Part shown: positions 44,845 through 53,673 of the stretch, piece by piece | Layout: every line of letters begins with the position of its first letter | Numbering within the stretch: position 1 is the first letter of the stretch | NCBI GenBank assembly: GCA_026388155.1 | Contig: JAPLKI010000019.1 | Coordinates: 59,054-123,053, forward strand | DNA: 64,000 nucleotides | Direction: 5' to 3' | Origin: Elusimicrobiota bacterium | GTDB lineage: Bacteria; Elusimicrobiota; Elusimicrobia; Elusimicrobiales; UBA9959 | Position numbers and translations under genes: made by a program | Notes under the pieces: generated by a model | What the model was told of the DNA's origin: nothing | Seen by the model: only the letters and a program-made list of their open reading frames with translations | The model's database searches: none

Positions 44845-45108
44845 ATGATCGTAAAAGTCAGAGTCATACCTAATTGTGAAGATAACGAAGTGGTTTCAAG
44901 GATAGGCAGTGTTCTGCGCGTAAAGATCTGCGCGCCTTCGGCCGACTTGCAGATAAATCCCCTGCTTAAGGATTATCTTTCGGAATTTTTTGAAGTTCCG
45001 CTTCGGATGGTAAATATAATACGCGGCGCCAAGGGCCGGGAAAAAACCGTGGAAATCACCGGCAAAACCGAAGAAGAGTTAAAGAACGCTCTGGATTCAA
45101 TACCATAA
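44845..45108 (+). CDS. YggU/DUF167 family protein
   Basis: An 87-residue UPF0235 family protein; function unknown. The fold markers are VRVIPNCEDNEVV, VKICAPSADLQINPLLKDYL and VNIIRGAKGREKTVEI. The start is the ATG with GAGAGGTG 5 nt upstream. It follows yggS by about 100 bp, a gap that contains a one-armed AGAATTCAG repeat (44767-44783). Confidence 0.85.
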   Translation: MIVKVRVIPNCEDNEVVSRIGSVLRVKICAPSADLQINPLLKDYLSEFFEVPLRMVNIIRGAKGREKTVEITGKTEEELKNALDSIP

Positions 45109-45111
45109 CAG

Positions 45112-45204
45112 CAGCGAATAGAGATTAGCGGATAGGGATTATAGGGTAGGAGTTCCTTATTTCCGCACCCCAGGCCCTAACCGCTAGCCCCTAACCTCTG
45201 CCCT
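45112..45204. repeat. Word-built intergenic hairpin H15 (GCGAATAG/GGGATTA words)
   Basis: Left arm GAGATTAGCGGATAGGGATT; right arm CCCTAACCGCTAGCCCCTAA; centre AGGAGTTCCTTATTT. Confidence 0.75.
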
Positions 45205-45210
45205 TTACCA

Positions 45211-46278
45211 ATGATCCCTCCACGCCTGATATACTCACCGGGCCGGCTGAAAATACTTGACCAGCGGCTTCTTCCGCATAAAATCGCGTATATAACCGCG
45301 CGCAGCGCGTCAGAAACCGCCGCCGCCATAAAGAATATGGTCCTAAGGGGCGCGCCCCTTATAGGCTGCGCGGCCGCCTACGGCATGGTTCTGGAGTTTG
45401 AATGCAAAAAGCCATCCTCCTCCACTGCGGCTAAAAAAACGCTTGAAACAGCGGGCATTACGCTGAAGGCCGCGCGTCCGACCGCCGTGGCGCTTTTTTA
45501 CGCCGCGGACCGGATGCTGGCAAAAGCGGGTTCATTATTTGACGCGCAGCCGTTTGATCACGCGCGCTTTTTAACGGCGCTCCGCGCCGAAGCCGGTCTT
45601 ATAACCTCCGAGGATAAAGCCGCCTGCGCGCGCATGGGCGGTTTTGGCGCCGGACTTTTAAGAAAAAACTCCGTAGTCCTCACCCATTGCAACGCCGGGG
45701 CTCTGGCCACCATGGGTATCGGCACTGCGCTTGGCGTAATTACCAGAGCGCACGCGCTTAAAAAAATAAAACACGCCTATTCCTCGGAAACCCGCCCTTA
45801 TCTGCAGGGAGCGAGACTGACCATTTGGGAACTTCACCGTGGCGGGGTGCCCTCCGAACTTATAACCGACAGCATGGCCGCCCATATAATGACAACCTGC
45901 GGCGTGAACGCCGTAATAGTGGGCGCCGACCGCATAGCCGCGAACGGCGACACGGCAAATAAAATAGGCACCTACGGCCTTGCGGTGCTGGCCCGTTACC
46001 ACGGCATTCCGTTTTACGTTATAGCACCTACTCCTACCATAGACCTCAAGCTGAAAAGCGGCTCCCTTATAAAGATAGAAGAGCGCTCCTCGGACGAAGT
46101 CACCTTCATCAACGGTCGCCGGAACGCCCCTAATGGTGTGAAAGCTCGCCATCCCGCCTTTGACGTGACCCCCGCCGGCCTTATAACCGCCCTGGTCACG
46201 GAAAGGGGGGTAATTCACCCGGTCAACAGAAAGAATATCGAAAAACAATTAGGCAAGCGATTAGCGCATAGGGGTTAG
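45211..46278 (+). CDS. mtnA: Methylthioribose-1-phosphate isomerase
   Basis: Converts methylthioribose-1-phosphate to methylthioribulose-1-phosphate in methionine salvage (eIF2B-like fold). Motifs: MVLRGAPLIGCAAAYG, THCNAGALATMGIGTA (catalytic Cys), SETRPYLQGARLT and GADRIAANGDTANKIGTY (catalytic Asp). 355 residues. A ribose-1,5-bisphosphate isomerase relative is less likely given the length and motifs. The last codons (KRLAHRG) are encoded within hairpin H16. Confidence 0.9.
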   Translation: MIPPRLIYSPGRLKILDQRLLPHKIAYITARSASETAAAIKNMVLRGAPLIGCAAAYGMVLEFECKKPSSSTAAKKTLETAGITLKAARPTAVALFYAADRMLAKAGSLFDAQPFDHARFLTALRAEAGLITSEDKAACARMGGFGAGLLRKNSVVLTHCNAGALATMGIGTALGVITRAHALKKIKHAYSSETRPYLQGARLTIWELHRGGVPSELITDSMAAHIMTTCGVNAVIVGADRIAANGDTANKIGTYGLAVLARYHGIPFYVIAPTPTIDLKLKSGSLIKIEERSSDEVTFINGRRNAPNGVKARHPAFDVTPAGLITALVTERGVIHPVNRKNIEKQLGKRLAHRG

Positions 46279-46342
46279 CGAATAGGGAAGGAGTTTCTTT
46301 ACTTCTCTGCCGCTATTCACTAGTCACTATTCGCCATTCGCT
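46258..46342. repeat. Word-built hairpin H16 (GCGAATAGG words)
   Basis: Left arm ATAGGGGTTAGCGAATAGG overlaps the end of mtnA; right arm GCTATTCACTAGTCACTATT and CGCCATTCGC; centre GAAGGAGTTTCTTTAC. Confidence 0.75.
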
Positions 46343-46495
46343 GTCTTTATCCACGCAATCACTTTGTAACAATGGTTTACTATCATTATGAAGAGATTAC
46401 AGTGATGCCAGATGACGATTACGGCTATGCCGCATAAAAAGAAATCACTCTGATCCCTGTTGTATCGCTGTAATTTTTTTCAGGAGTCACGCTTT

Positions 46496-47536
46496 ATGCC
46501 GGAAAATCCGTCGCGCCGTTACTACGCCTACACAAAAAAAAGCGTCAGGGGGCCTTTTGCGCCGTGCGATATAGCCCAGCTTCCTGGGTTTTCAAAAAAC
46601 ACTTTAGTCTGCCCCGAAAACGCTCTTGGACAATGGCGCGAAGCGGCGCTTGAAACACCCTTCCAGAGCTATCTTGACGCCTTCACGGGAGGAGCGGTTC
46701 CCCAGGTAAAACCAAGGCCTCCTCTTAACGCCGCCCAGGCGGAAGACAGGGCCTCGCGCTCACTTCTTGAAAAGGCCATCTCCAAAAACGCCTCCCTTGA
46801 AAATGAAGTCAAGACCATGCGGCGCGAATACACTCAGGAGAAAAAACATTTTGAAGAAGAAACCCGCAAGAAAGACGCGGAGATAAAAAATCTCTCGGAA
46901 AAACTCAAGCGCTCGGCTGAAATCGCGCGCGGCATGGCCACCGAGCATCCTTCATGGGAAACGCTTTATAAAACGCTTAAAAAGCGCGCCGAGGAAAAAC
47001 TCTTTGAAGCCACGCAGGCGCTGTCCGAAAAAATAGGCGAAATTATCCGCCTTAAAAACCAGATGCAGTCCATGGTCGACACCTATGAGGCGGCTAAGCG
47101 GAACAATTTCGAAAACGCCGCAAAAAAAATGAACGCCGTTGAGGAACAGATCAAGGATTTAAAAAACGAGCTGGAAGAAAAAGAAATGGCCGTGCGTACC
47201 ATAAACGACAATATGAGCTCGCTCCTGGGCAAAAACGAGGAATTCCAGCATATTCTGCTGGATGAAAGGCGCGATTATGAAGAACAAAGCAAAAAATTCT
47301 GCGAAGAAATAGGCGAGCTCAGAAGCGAACTTAAATGGAAAGACCAGGAAACCGCGAAGATCCGCGGGGAGCTGGCCGAAACGCTCAGCCGCCTGAAAGA
47401 ATTTGAGGCGGTAGAACATCTTAAAGTCAGCGAACAGGAAGAACTCTACAGCGTCCTCCATTCAAAAATAAAGCTTTTGAGCGGCTACTTTGAAAACCTG
47501 GAATCCAGAATAAAATACGTTTTTAAAAAAGCGTAA
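46496..47536 (+). CDS. GYF-like domain protein with long coiled coil
   Basis: The N-terminal 60 residues (YYAYTKKSVRGPFAPCDIAQL, NTLVCPENALGQWREAALE) match the GYF_2-type domain, a small peptide-binding module. The rest (about residues 75-330) is an almost continuous charged coiled coil with LKNELEEKEMAVRTIN-type heptads. No membrane segment, so probably a cytoplasmic structural or scaffold protein. The start is the ATG with AGGAG 9 nt upstream; the frame extends to 46460. It lies before exbB but about 95 bp away. Function unknown. Confidence 0.7.
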   Translation: MPENPSRRYYAYTKKSVRGPFAPCDIAQLPGFSKNTLVCPENALGQWREAALETPFQSYLDAFTGGAVPQVKPRPPLNAAQAEDRASRSLLEKAISKNASLENEVKTMRREYTQEKKHFEEETRKKDAEIKNLSEKLKRSAEIARGMATEHPSWETLYKTLKKRAEEKLFEATQALSEKIGEIIRLKNQMQSMVDTYEAAKRNNFENAAKKMNAVEEQIKDLKNELEEKEMAVRTINDNMSSLLGKNEEFQHILLDERRDYEEQSKKFCEEIGELRSELKWKDQETAKIRGELAETLSRLKEFEAVEHLKVSEQEELYSVLHSKIKLLSGYFENLESRIKYVFKKA

Positions 47537-47629
47537 AATCCCGCTAACCGGCAACCGCCTCCAACCCCATCCCGGCGTACTCCAAATTGCTATAATTAGA
47601 CAAATATAAAATAGCATCGGAGCTTTATA

Positions 47630-48259
47630 ATGACCATAACCTTTAAACAGCTTATCTCCGCGGGCGGCCCCATACTTTTCGCGCTCATGGGGCTTTCTAT
47701 CTATTCCATCGCCCTCATTTGGGAACGCTGGAGCACTTATAATAAAACCTTCAGCGGCATGAACGACCTTTTGCGGAAAATCCATATCCTGTTGAAAAGC
47801 GGCGAAATAAAACAGATAACAGAACTTTGCGCCAGGACGAAAACCCCGGCAGGCGATATAATCTACAAGGTCGTCACCCATTACGGCAGCCCGCTTGAAA
47901 AGCGGGAATTGGCCGAAAAAGCGGTGGAATGGCAGACCTCGCGCCTTAATAAAAGTCTGGCGGCGCTGGCTACAATAGGCAGCATCAGCCCCTTTGTGGG
48001 GCTTTTCGGCACGGTGCTGGGAGTAATACGGGCTTTCAGGGACCTGTCCGTGTACGCGGGCGCGGGCCCCTCTGTGGTGGCAAGCGGCATAGCCGAGGCC
48101 CTTGTAAACACGGCGGCGGGCCTTTTCGTGGCCATCCCCGCGGTGGTGGCATATAATTATTTCACGCACAAAGCGAACGACTTCGCCAGCGAACTGAACT
48201 GGGCGACGGAGCAGATAATAGACAGATCCGCTTCCAGAAATTTCAGCGATGTAGCTTAA
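47630..48259 (+). CDS. exbB: ExbB/TolQ/MotA-type proton channel protein
   Basis: Inner-membrane proton-channel subunit powering an outer-membrane process. Three membrane helices, with ALMGLSIYSIALIWERW at the first and the conserved IGSISPFVGLFGTVLGVI segment; AEALVNTAAGLFVAIPAVVAYN forms the third. 209 residues. First gene of exbB-exbD-tonB. It could equally be a TolQ. Confidence 0.92.
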   Translation: MTITFKQLISAGGPILFALMGLSIYSIALIWERWSTYNKTFSGMNDLLRKIHILLKSGEIKQITELCARTKTPAGDIIYKVVTHYGSPLEKRELAEKAVEWQTSRLNKSLAALATIGSISPFVGLFGTVLGVIRAFRDLSVYAGAGPSVVASGIAEALVNTAAGLFVAIPAVVAYNYFTHKANDFASELNWATEQIIDRSASRNFSDVA

Positions 48260-48265
48260 CCTGCA

Positions 48266-48679
48266 ATGCGCATACATAATCTTAAAAGAGGCGTAATGGC
48301 GGACATCAACATGATTCCGCTGATAGACGTTTCCCTTATCTTGCTGATCATCTTTATGGTCATCACGCCTTTCCTGGTGCAATCGCAGATACAGGTCAAC
48401 CTTCCCAAGGCGTCAGCGGGGACAAAAGGCGGCGAAGACAACACGCTTAAAGTGCAGCTGGCGGCCGACGGCTCAGTAACGGTTGAAGGCAAGCCCGTAA
48501 AATACCAGCGCCTGGAAAAAGAGCTCATTTTACGCCTGTCAAGGTCCTACAAAAAAACCGTGCTGGTAGAGGCGGACAGAACCGTGGCGGTGGAAAGAGT
48601 GGTATTCGTGCTGGATACGGCAAAAAAGCTGGGCGCCGGCAAAATAGGCATAGCCGTTAAGCCAGATGACGGGAAGTAA
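48266..48679 (+). CDS. exbD: ExbD/TolR-type protein
   Basis: Partner of ExbB. One N-terminal helix with the conserved Asp in MIPLIDVSLILLIIFMVITP, then a periplasmic domain (KVQLAADGSVTVEGKPV, VLVEADRTVAVERVV). 137 residues. It starts 6 nt after exbB. Confidence 0.94.
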   Translation: MRIHNLKRGVMADINMIPLIDVSLILLIIFMVITPFLVQSQIQVNLPKASAGTKGGEDNTLKVQLAADGSVTVEGKPVKYQRLEKELILRLSRSYKKTVLVEADRTVAVERVVFVLDTAKKLGAGKIGIAVKPDDGK

Positions 48680-48689
48680 GGAAAACAAC

Positions 48690-48770
48690 GCCATAAGTTT
48701 TAAGCCATAGGCCATAGGCTTATAAGGGAATTCTTAAAAACTTATGGCCTAAAGCATACGGCATATGGCG
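48690..48770. repeat. Word-built intergenic hairpin H17 (GCCATAGG words)
   Basis: Left arm GCCATAAG...GCCATAGGCCATAGGC; right arm CTTATGGCC...GGCATATGGC; centre AAGGGAATTCTTAA. Same words as H1, although 40 kb away. It sits inside the exbD-tonB gap. Confidence 0.75.
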
Positions 48771-48793
48771 CGGCTGGAACAGCCGCATAGTTT

Positions 48794-49426
48794 ATGCGCC
48801 AATATCTGCTTTATTCATCCTCCACACACTTCGCGCTGCTCGCCTGCTTTCTATTCCTTACCCGCACCCCGTTTTCGGTTAAAAACCCCGAACCCTACTA
48901 CATAGATTTTATAGGCGGTTCACAAGTGGTGACCATGGAAAAAGCGGCCCTGAAACAGGGCGCGCAAAAAACGCCGCCTTCCGTGCGTGAAAAGCCCAGA
49001 TCCGAGGACGCCGAGGATTTTTCCTCATCGGGCAAAGCGCTGCAAAAGCCCAGCGTTTTAACCGGCTCCGACAAACTTTTTGAAGAAGCGGGCAAGCCCG
49101 GCCCCGAGGGGGAAACCGGCTCTACGCTGATCACGGACACCAACAATTTCCCTTACCCCTGGTTCATAACTCAGGTGCGCGAGGCTTTATGGAACGCCTG
49201 GTCGGCTAAAATGCCTTCCGGCGGAGCTCTTAAATGCACCGTAAAATTTGACATTCTCCGCGGCGGCGCGGCAAAAAGCATTACGGTTGAAAAATCCTCC
49301 GGGAACCGCCTCTTTGACTATGCCGCCCAAAGTTCGGTGGAAAGCGCGGCTCCGTTCCCTCCGCTGCCGGAGGATTTTTACGAGGAGCGCCTGAGCGTGC
49401 ACGTGGAGTTCAAAGCCCTGCGTTAG
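48794..49426 (+). CDS. TonB/TolA C-terminal domain protein
   Basis: Envelope-spanning energy transducer expected to work with ExbBD. It has an N-terminal membrane anchor (FALLACFLFL), a 90-residue hydrophilic spacer and a TonB-like C-terminal domain (about residues 115-210; WFITQVREALWNAW, VKFDILRGGAAKSITVEKSSG, LFDYAAQSSVESA). 210 residues, shorter than E. coli TonB. TonB or TolA role not decidable: no TonB-dependent receptor, TolB or Pal is nearby. Confidence 0.82.
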   Translation: MRQYLLYSSSTHFALLACFLFLTRTPFSVKNPEPYYIDFIGGSQVVTMEKAALKQGAQKTPPSVREKPRSEDAEDFSSSGKALQKPSVLTGSDKLFEEAGKPGPEGETGSTLITDTNNFPYPWFITQVREALWNAWSAKMPSGGALKCTVKFDILRGGAAKSITVEKSSGNRLFDYAAQSSVESAAPFPPLPEDFYEERLSVHVEFKALR

Positions 49427-49428
49427 CC

Positions 49429-49456
49429 CGAAAGTTGCAGTTGACTGCAACTTTCG
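49429..49456 (+). terminator. Hairpin after tonB
   Basis: Perfect 12-bp stem CGAAAGTTGCAG / CTGCAACTTTCG with loop TTGA. No T-run follows, so termination may be weak or Rho-linked. Confidence 0.5.
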
Positions 49457-49624
49457 CCCCAGACGGGCCGCCCTTTTCCGATGGTGGGTTACGCCGGTGC
49501 AAGCAAAATGCGGAACGAACAAAAATACGCATTCAATAATTGCACTATGGCCGTAAAAGGGCGGGGCAACGGGCCAAAATAGCGGGAGAAGACAATTTTC
49601 GGAAAGGGTAAAGGATAAAAACTT

Positions 49625-50035
49625 ATGACGATGAAATTAGTCTTTATAGTGCTCGCGCACATTGCTTTCCTGATAGCTTACCCGCATACGGGCCCCATGG
49701 GCGGGTATTATTTGTTGATTTCAGCTTTGATCTGGTGCGGCTTTTGTATGTTTCTCAGCGCGAATGTGCTGTTTGCCAGCATGGCGGGAGCCATTTTCGG
49801 GCAACTGGTGACAATTGTTTTTTTTGCGGCGCTCTTTTTGACCCTTGCTTCCACCATGCCTCAAAGCGATAATCTCTCGATACTCGGAAAATTGGACAAA
49901 GGCATTTATCCGGACAGGAACTCCCTTTACGATGGCCTGCTTCGCGTGGGAATTCAGTACGACGGTCTGCTGAAAAAAAGCTCAAATGATTTTGACGCGG
50001 GAGTAAAACAAACCATTAAAGCAATGAAAAGATAA
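49625..50035 (+). CDS. Small membrane protein of unknown family
   Basis: 136 residues with three predicted helices (LVFIVLAHIAFLIAY, YLLISALIWCGFCMFLS, GQLVTIVFFAALFLTLAS) and a soluble C-terminal tail of about 45 residues. No family recognised. It ends 5 bp before the SDR gene and is probably in the same operon. Confidence 0.65.
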   Translation: MTMKLVFIVLAHIAFLIAYPHTGPMGGYYLLISALIWCGFCMFLSANVLFASMAGAIFGQLVTIVFFAALFLTLASTMPQSDNLSILGKLDKGIYPDRNSLYDGLLRVGIQYDGLLKKSSNDFDAGVKQTIKAMKR

Positions 50036-50040
50036 GGGCC

Positions 50041-50991
50041 ATGAAAACACTGGCGATAACGGGGGGAACGGGGTTTGTGGGGGGAACTCTGGCAAAAGCC
50101 GCTCTCGCGCGCGGCTATACCCCGCGGATCCTTACCAGAAGCAAGCCGGCACGGCCGCTTGAGGGCGCCCAATACCGCATAGTAGATTTCGCGGACCCAC
50201 AGACCCTTGCCGACGCGCTTGAAGGCGCGCATTACGCCATCCACCTTGCGGCGGCCCTGTTCTGCCGCTCACAAGAAGAATTTGAGAGCGCCAACACTTC
50301 AGGCACGGCAAATATGGTTTTGGCCTGCGCCAAAACACTTACGCTTAAAAAATTAATTTATCTCTCAAGCCTGGCCGCAGGCGGCCCGTCACAAGACCCG
50401 TCAAAACCCCGTTTGGAATCGGATGGTGAAGCCCCCGTTTCCTTTTACGGCAAAAGCAAACTGGGGGGGGAAATTGCCGTTAAAACACTGCGGGATATCC
50501 CTTATGTCATACTGCGCCCGCCCATCATTTACGGTAAACACGGCTCGAGCACTTCGTCGATAGCCGCCTGGGTAAAAAAAGGCTTTATGGCAAACGCCGG
50601 TTCAGGGGACGCCTTGTTCAGCTTTATTTACATTGACGATCTGATAAGCGCGCTTTTGAAAGCCCTTGAAACCGAGACCCTGCACGGCAAAACCTACTAT
50701 GTCTGCGAGAATAGAACTTACCCCTGGAAACAATTCATAACCTTGCTTGCCGAAGCCATGGGGGTTAAAATGCCGCTGATGATCACCCTGCCGCCAAAAG
50801 CCATGTACGGCGCCGGCTGGCTTTACGAGATCATTACAAAATTAACCGGAGCCGAACCCGTTTTCAACCGCGACAAAGCGCGCGAAGGCTCCGCCCCGAA
50901 TTGGACCGCCTCCAGCGCCGCCTGGGAGAGAGACGCCGCGTGGCAGGGCTGGACCTCCCTTGAGGAAGGCATGAAAAAAACTTTTAATTAA
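50041..50991 (+). CDS. NAD-dependent epimerase/dehydratase (extended SDR)
   Basis: Extended short-chain dehydrogenase: nucleotide-binding GGTGFVGGTL at the N-terminus, HLAAALF, active-site Ser region YLSSLAAGG and catalytic YGKSK. 316 residues, cytoplasmic. The C-terminal substrate domain does not identify the substrate; nucleotide-sugar and hopanoid/sterol-type SDRs are possible. Starts 5 nt after the small membrane protein. Confidence 0.85.
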   Translation: MKTLAITGGTGFVGGTLAKAALARGYTPRILTRSKPARPLEGAQYRIVDFADPQTLADALEGAHYAIHLAAALFCRSQEEFESANTSGTANMVLACAKTLTLKKLIYLSSLAAGGPSQDPSKPRLESDGEAPVSFYGKSKLGGEIAVKTLRDIPYVILRPPIIYGKHGSSTSSIAAWVKKGFMANAGSGDALFSFIYIDDLISALLKALETETLHGKTYYVCENRTYPWKQFITLLAEAMGVKMPLMITLPPKAMYGAGWLYEIITKLTGAEPVFNRDKAREGSAPNWTASSAAWERDAAWQGWTSLEEGMKKTFN

Positions 50992-51063
50992 AGTTCGACC
51001 TTACAACGAAATCAGGCTGCGGAGCATTGCTTTTTTAAATCTGGGAATAAAAGGAAGCCTTTT

Positions 51064-51996
51064 ATGGGCCAAGTTTACACTGACATCAGCCGAACCACGG
51101 GCCGTACGCCCCTGGTCCGGATCAACCGGCTGGGCATCGGGCCGGGCGCGGACATCCTGGCGAAGGTGGAAGCCTTCAACCCGCTTTCCAGCGTAAAGGA
51201 CCGCATAGGTGTGGCTATTATTGACGACGCCGAGAAACGGGGTTTGATAAAGAAGGGCACCACCATCATCGAGCCCACCAGCGGCAATACGGGCGTGGCG
51301 CTGGCTTTTGTGTGCGCGGCGCGGAAGTACCGCCTGGTACTGACCATGCCTGAAACCATGAGCGTTGAACGGCGCCAGATCCTTAAAATACTGGGCGCCG
51401 AACTGGTGCTGACCGACGGCGCCAGGGGCATGAAAGGGGCCATGGAAAAAGCCGGGGAACTCCATAAAACTATTCCCGACAGTATCATCGCGGGACAGTT
51501 CTCCAACCCCGCCAACCCCGAAATACACCGCCGCACCACTGCGGAGGAAATATGGGCGGACACGGGGGGCAAGGTGGATTACTTCGTGGCGGGTGTGGGC
51601 ACGGGAGGAACTATCACCGGCGTGGGCGAAGTTTTAAAGTCCCGCAACCCAGCCGTAAAGATCGTCGCCGTGGAGCCGGCGGATTCGCCGGTGCTTTCCG
51701 GCGGCAAGCCGGGACCCCATAAGATCCAGGGCATCGGAGCGGGGTTCATCCCCGATGTGCTCAACCGTAAGATCATCGACGAGGTTATAGCCGTGTCCAG
51801 CCAAGACGCGGGAGAAACCGCCCGGCAATTAGCCAGGGAGGAGGGGCTTTTCGTCGGCATCTCCAGCGGGGCGGCCCTGTGGGCGGCCTTGAACGTGGCC
51901 AAACGGCCGGAGGCCAGGGGAAAAACCATCGTCACGGTTCTGCCCGACACGGGGGAACGGTACCTCTCCACGTGGCTGTTTGAGAACGTGAAATAA
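51064..51996 (+). CDS. cysK: Cysteine synthase A (O-acetylserine sulfhydrylase)
   Basis: PLP enzyme making cysteine from O-acetylserine and sulfide. Motifs: SSVKDRIG (PLP Lys), [17 protein letters not shown], the [14 protein letters not shown] phosphate loop and GISSGAAL. 310 residues, the CysK length. GGAAG precedes the ATG. Last core gene before the island. Confidence 0.96.
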   Translation: MGQVYTDISRTTGRTPLVRINRLGIGPGADILAKVEAFNPLSSVKDRIGVAIIDDAEKRGLIKKGTTIIEPTSGNTGVALAFVCAARKYRLVLTMPETMSVERRQILKILGAELVLTDGARGMKGAMEKAGELHKTIPDSIIAGQFSNPANPEIHRRTTAEEIWADTGGKVDYFVAGVGTGGTITGVGEVLKSRNPAVKIVAVEPADSPVLSGGKPGPHKIQGIGAGFIPDVLNRKIIDEVIAVSSQDAGETARQLAREEGLFVGISSGAALWAALNVAKRPEARGKTIVTVLPDTGERYLSTWLFENVK

Positions 51997-52065
51997 AGGG
52001 TTCACCGGAACGCCGTTGTCAGGCGTAATTATGGGCGGACGCTATTAGAGCTTTACTCAAAAAGA

Positions 52066-52090
52066 AAAAGACAGCAATTGGCTGTCTTTT
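52066..52090 (+). terminator. Terminator of cysK
   Basis: AAAAGACAGC / GCTGTCTTTT stem, 5-nt loop, then CTT. Confidence 0.85.
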
Positions 52091-52114
52091 CTTATTAAAA
52101 AGTAAAAACGGAGT

Positions 52115-52168
52115 TTTCAGGATAAAGTTCGAAACTACTATGCGCAACATCCTGAAGATTCTGTATAA
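52115..52168 (+). pseudogene. Relic of a serine recombinase 3' end
   Basis: The frame FQDKVRNYYAQHPEDSV-stop aligns with the recombinase end FLREVITFFAQHPAETL-stop (63765-63818), with the AQHP core identical. GCGCAACATCCTG (52142-52154) recurs exactly at 63792-63804, and the 33-bp repeat follows in both places. No upstream recombinase sequence remains. This suggests an earlier element at this site whose body was lost. Confidence 0.6.
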
Positions 52169-52213
52169 ATACCTTTTTCGCTCCTGTTTCCCTGTCCGCT
52201 GACTGCGCGATGT

Positions 52214-52246
52214 CGTCGCGGGCGTGGCCACGATGCGCGGCCCCGC
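52214..52246. repeat. Left attachment-site candidate (33-bp direct repeat)
   Basis: 33 bp identical to 63877-63909, with CGTGGCCACG as a central palindrome (52223-52232), fitting the symmetric sites used by large serine recombinases. 52247-52578 has no gene; it holds an ACCACC/GGTGGT hairpin (52401-52437). Confidence 0.75.
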
Positions 52247-52495
52247 TCCAAGATCAAAACTGCGCCAGAATTATTATATAAGATTTTGCCCGCGCCGCCC
52301 GCAAATTTTGGCAAGTTATGACCAAAATTTGCCCCGGCACGGCCCTGTTTTTGTTAATGTGCAACAGCATTTAAGCCGGTGGCCACAGGTTGAATAAAAC
52401 ACCACCCCGGCGTCCGCTACGCGGCCGCCACGGTGGTCTTTTCTGTTAATGTTACATCGCCACCGGCCAGAGGCAGAAACGGCAACAGCAAGGAA

Positions 52496-52542
52496 GCTAA
52501 GGCCGGGACAGCCCGGACAAGCCGTGCAGACCCGGCCTTAGC
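52496..52542. terminator. 12-bp perfect hairpin at the left end of the island
   Basis: GCTAAGGCCGGG (52496-52507) / CCCGGCCTTAGC (52531-52542), 37 nt past the end of the minus-strand operon. A likely transcript end, though without T-run. Confidence 0.45.
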
Positions 52543-52578
52543 CGCCTTATTTATCGCCGTTTATCCAAGATAGATTAC

Positions 52579-52950
52579 TCACACAATTTTCGTGAGAATG
52601 TCGCCAACAAGTTTAGCCCCACTTGTCACCCTGGAAGCAAGATACTTTGCCCGCTCCACGGCATCCGTGTGCTCTCGAATTACGCGCGCTGTTTCTTGAT
52701 TGTGTTCATTAATTTCTTTTAACAACGGAGCCAATTGAACTGAATTAAAAGAGGTTTTTTGAGCAGCAATCTCAAAGGATATGACCTTGCTTTCAAGGAA
52801 CACAATGTCTTTCCCGATTTTGCTGATTTGGACATCAAGTTCATCCATCTTTTCAATATCAGTTTCAGCCTTAAACGCCGTCTGTAAGTTAGCGTAATCT
52901 GTCTTTAAACTCTTCAGCAGAACTTTCGATGAATCAATAATATTTTCCAT
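52579..52950 (-). CDS. Small helical protein downstream of the CBASS-linked lipoprotein
   Basis: 123 residues, almost all helical (SSKVLLKSLKTDYANLQ, DIEKMDELDVQISKIGKDIV), with a short hydrophobic C-terminal patch (GAKLVGDILTKIV). No family recognised. The start is the ATG with AAGGAG 8 nt upstream; that Shine-Dalgarno lies in the stop region of the lipoprotein gene, 4 bp away, so the two are coupled. Confidence 0.65.
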   Translation of the reverse strand: MENIIDSSKVLLKSLKTDYANLQTAFKAETDIEKMDELDVQISKIGKDIVFLESKVISFEIAAQKTSFNSVQLAPLLKEINEHNQETARVIREHTDAVERAKYLASRVTSGAKLVGDILTKIV

Positions 52951-52954
52951 TAGA

Positions 52955-53614
52955 CTACTCCTTAACCGCATTAAACGCGGTTTCCCAAGTTTTAAGTTTT
53001 CCGGTAATTCCATCCATTTTTGATTGGAACAATTTAGTCTTCTCGTCTACCTTCTTGGCTATTGCTTTACTTTCAATCAGGTTAAACATAAAAGCCTCTG
53101 TCGGGGTTTTAGCGTCTGATTGAACAAATTTATCCAACTCTAATTGTGCAGTAGCCAAGGAGTGTACCATATCCCTTATCGTGCTGACCGCTTCAGTGCA
53201 TTTTCCTCGCTCTGCTTCAATTTCGATTTGTAGCCTAGCCATGTCGGTTTGGATCGTGGTCGTCTGCTCTATCAAGGCTTGCATTGCCTCTGCCTCCTTT
53301 TGAGCAGTTTTTTCCGGAGCCTTTTCCTTAAATGCCTGTGCTCGCCCCACAGCGTCGACAAAATTCTGTTTGATTCTGTCCTGTATTTCCGCACCTTGCT
53401 TTTTCACCGTCGCTTCCATCTCGGTGGCGGTCTTAAATGAGGCGTTGCAGTTTTTCGCCAAATCTTGCTCCCCGAAACTACGATCAAGGGTTGACAGTAA
53501 TTCCGCTTGTCTGGATGAAGCGCTTTTTATACTGCCAGGGATATGCGTACATCCCGCGAGAGTGCCAAGAATTGCTAGAGTCGCAAATTTCTTGTAAAAA
53601 TAATATCGTTTCAT
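52955..53614 (-). CDS. Lipoprotein with long helical domain
   Basis: A 219-residue lipoprotein: MKRYYFYKKF, a hydrophobic stretch and the exact lipobox LAGC (Cys near residue 22). The mature part is charged and coiled-coil-prone (ARLQIEIEAERGKCTEAVST). No enzyme motif. AGGAGG precedes the start. It follows the patatin gene by 59 bp on the same strand and may belong to the CBASS transcript. Unrecognised family. Confidence 0.7.
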   Translation of the reverse strand: MKRYYFYKKFATLAILGTLAGCTHIPGSIKSASSRQAELLSTLDRSFGEQDLAKNCNASFKTATEMEATVKKQGAEIQDRIKQNFVDAVGRAQAFKEKAPEKTAQKEAEAMQALIEQTTTIQTDMARLQIEIEAERGKCTEAVSTIRDMVHSLATAQLELDKFVQSDAKTPTEAFMFNLIESKAIAKKVDEKTKLFQSKMDGITGKLKTWETAFNAVKE

Positions 53615-53673
53615 TTATCCTCCTGTTCTGCTATTTAGCCGCATGATGCTAATCCGGATAGTGGCGGTAATTA

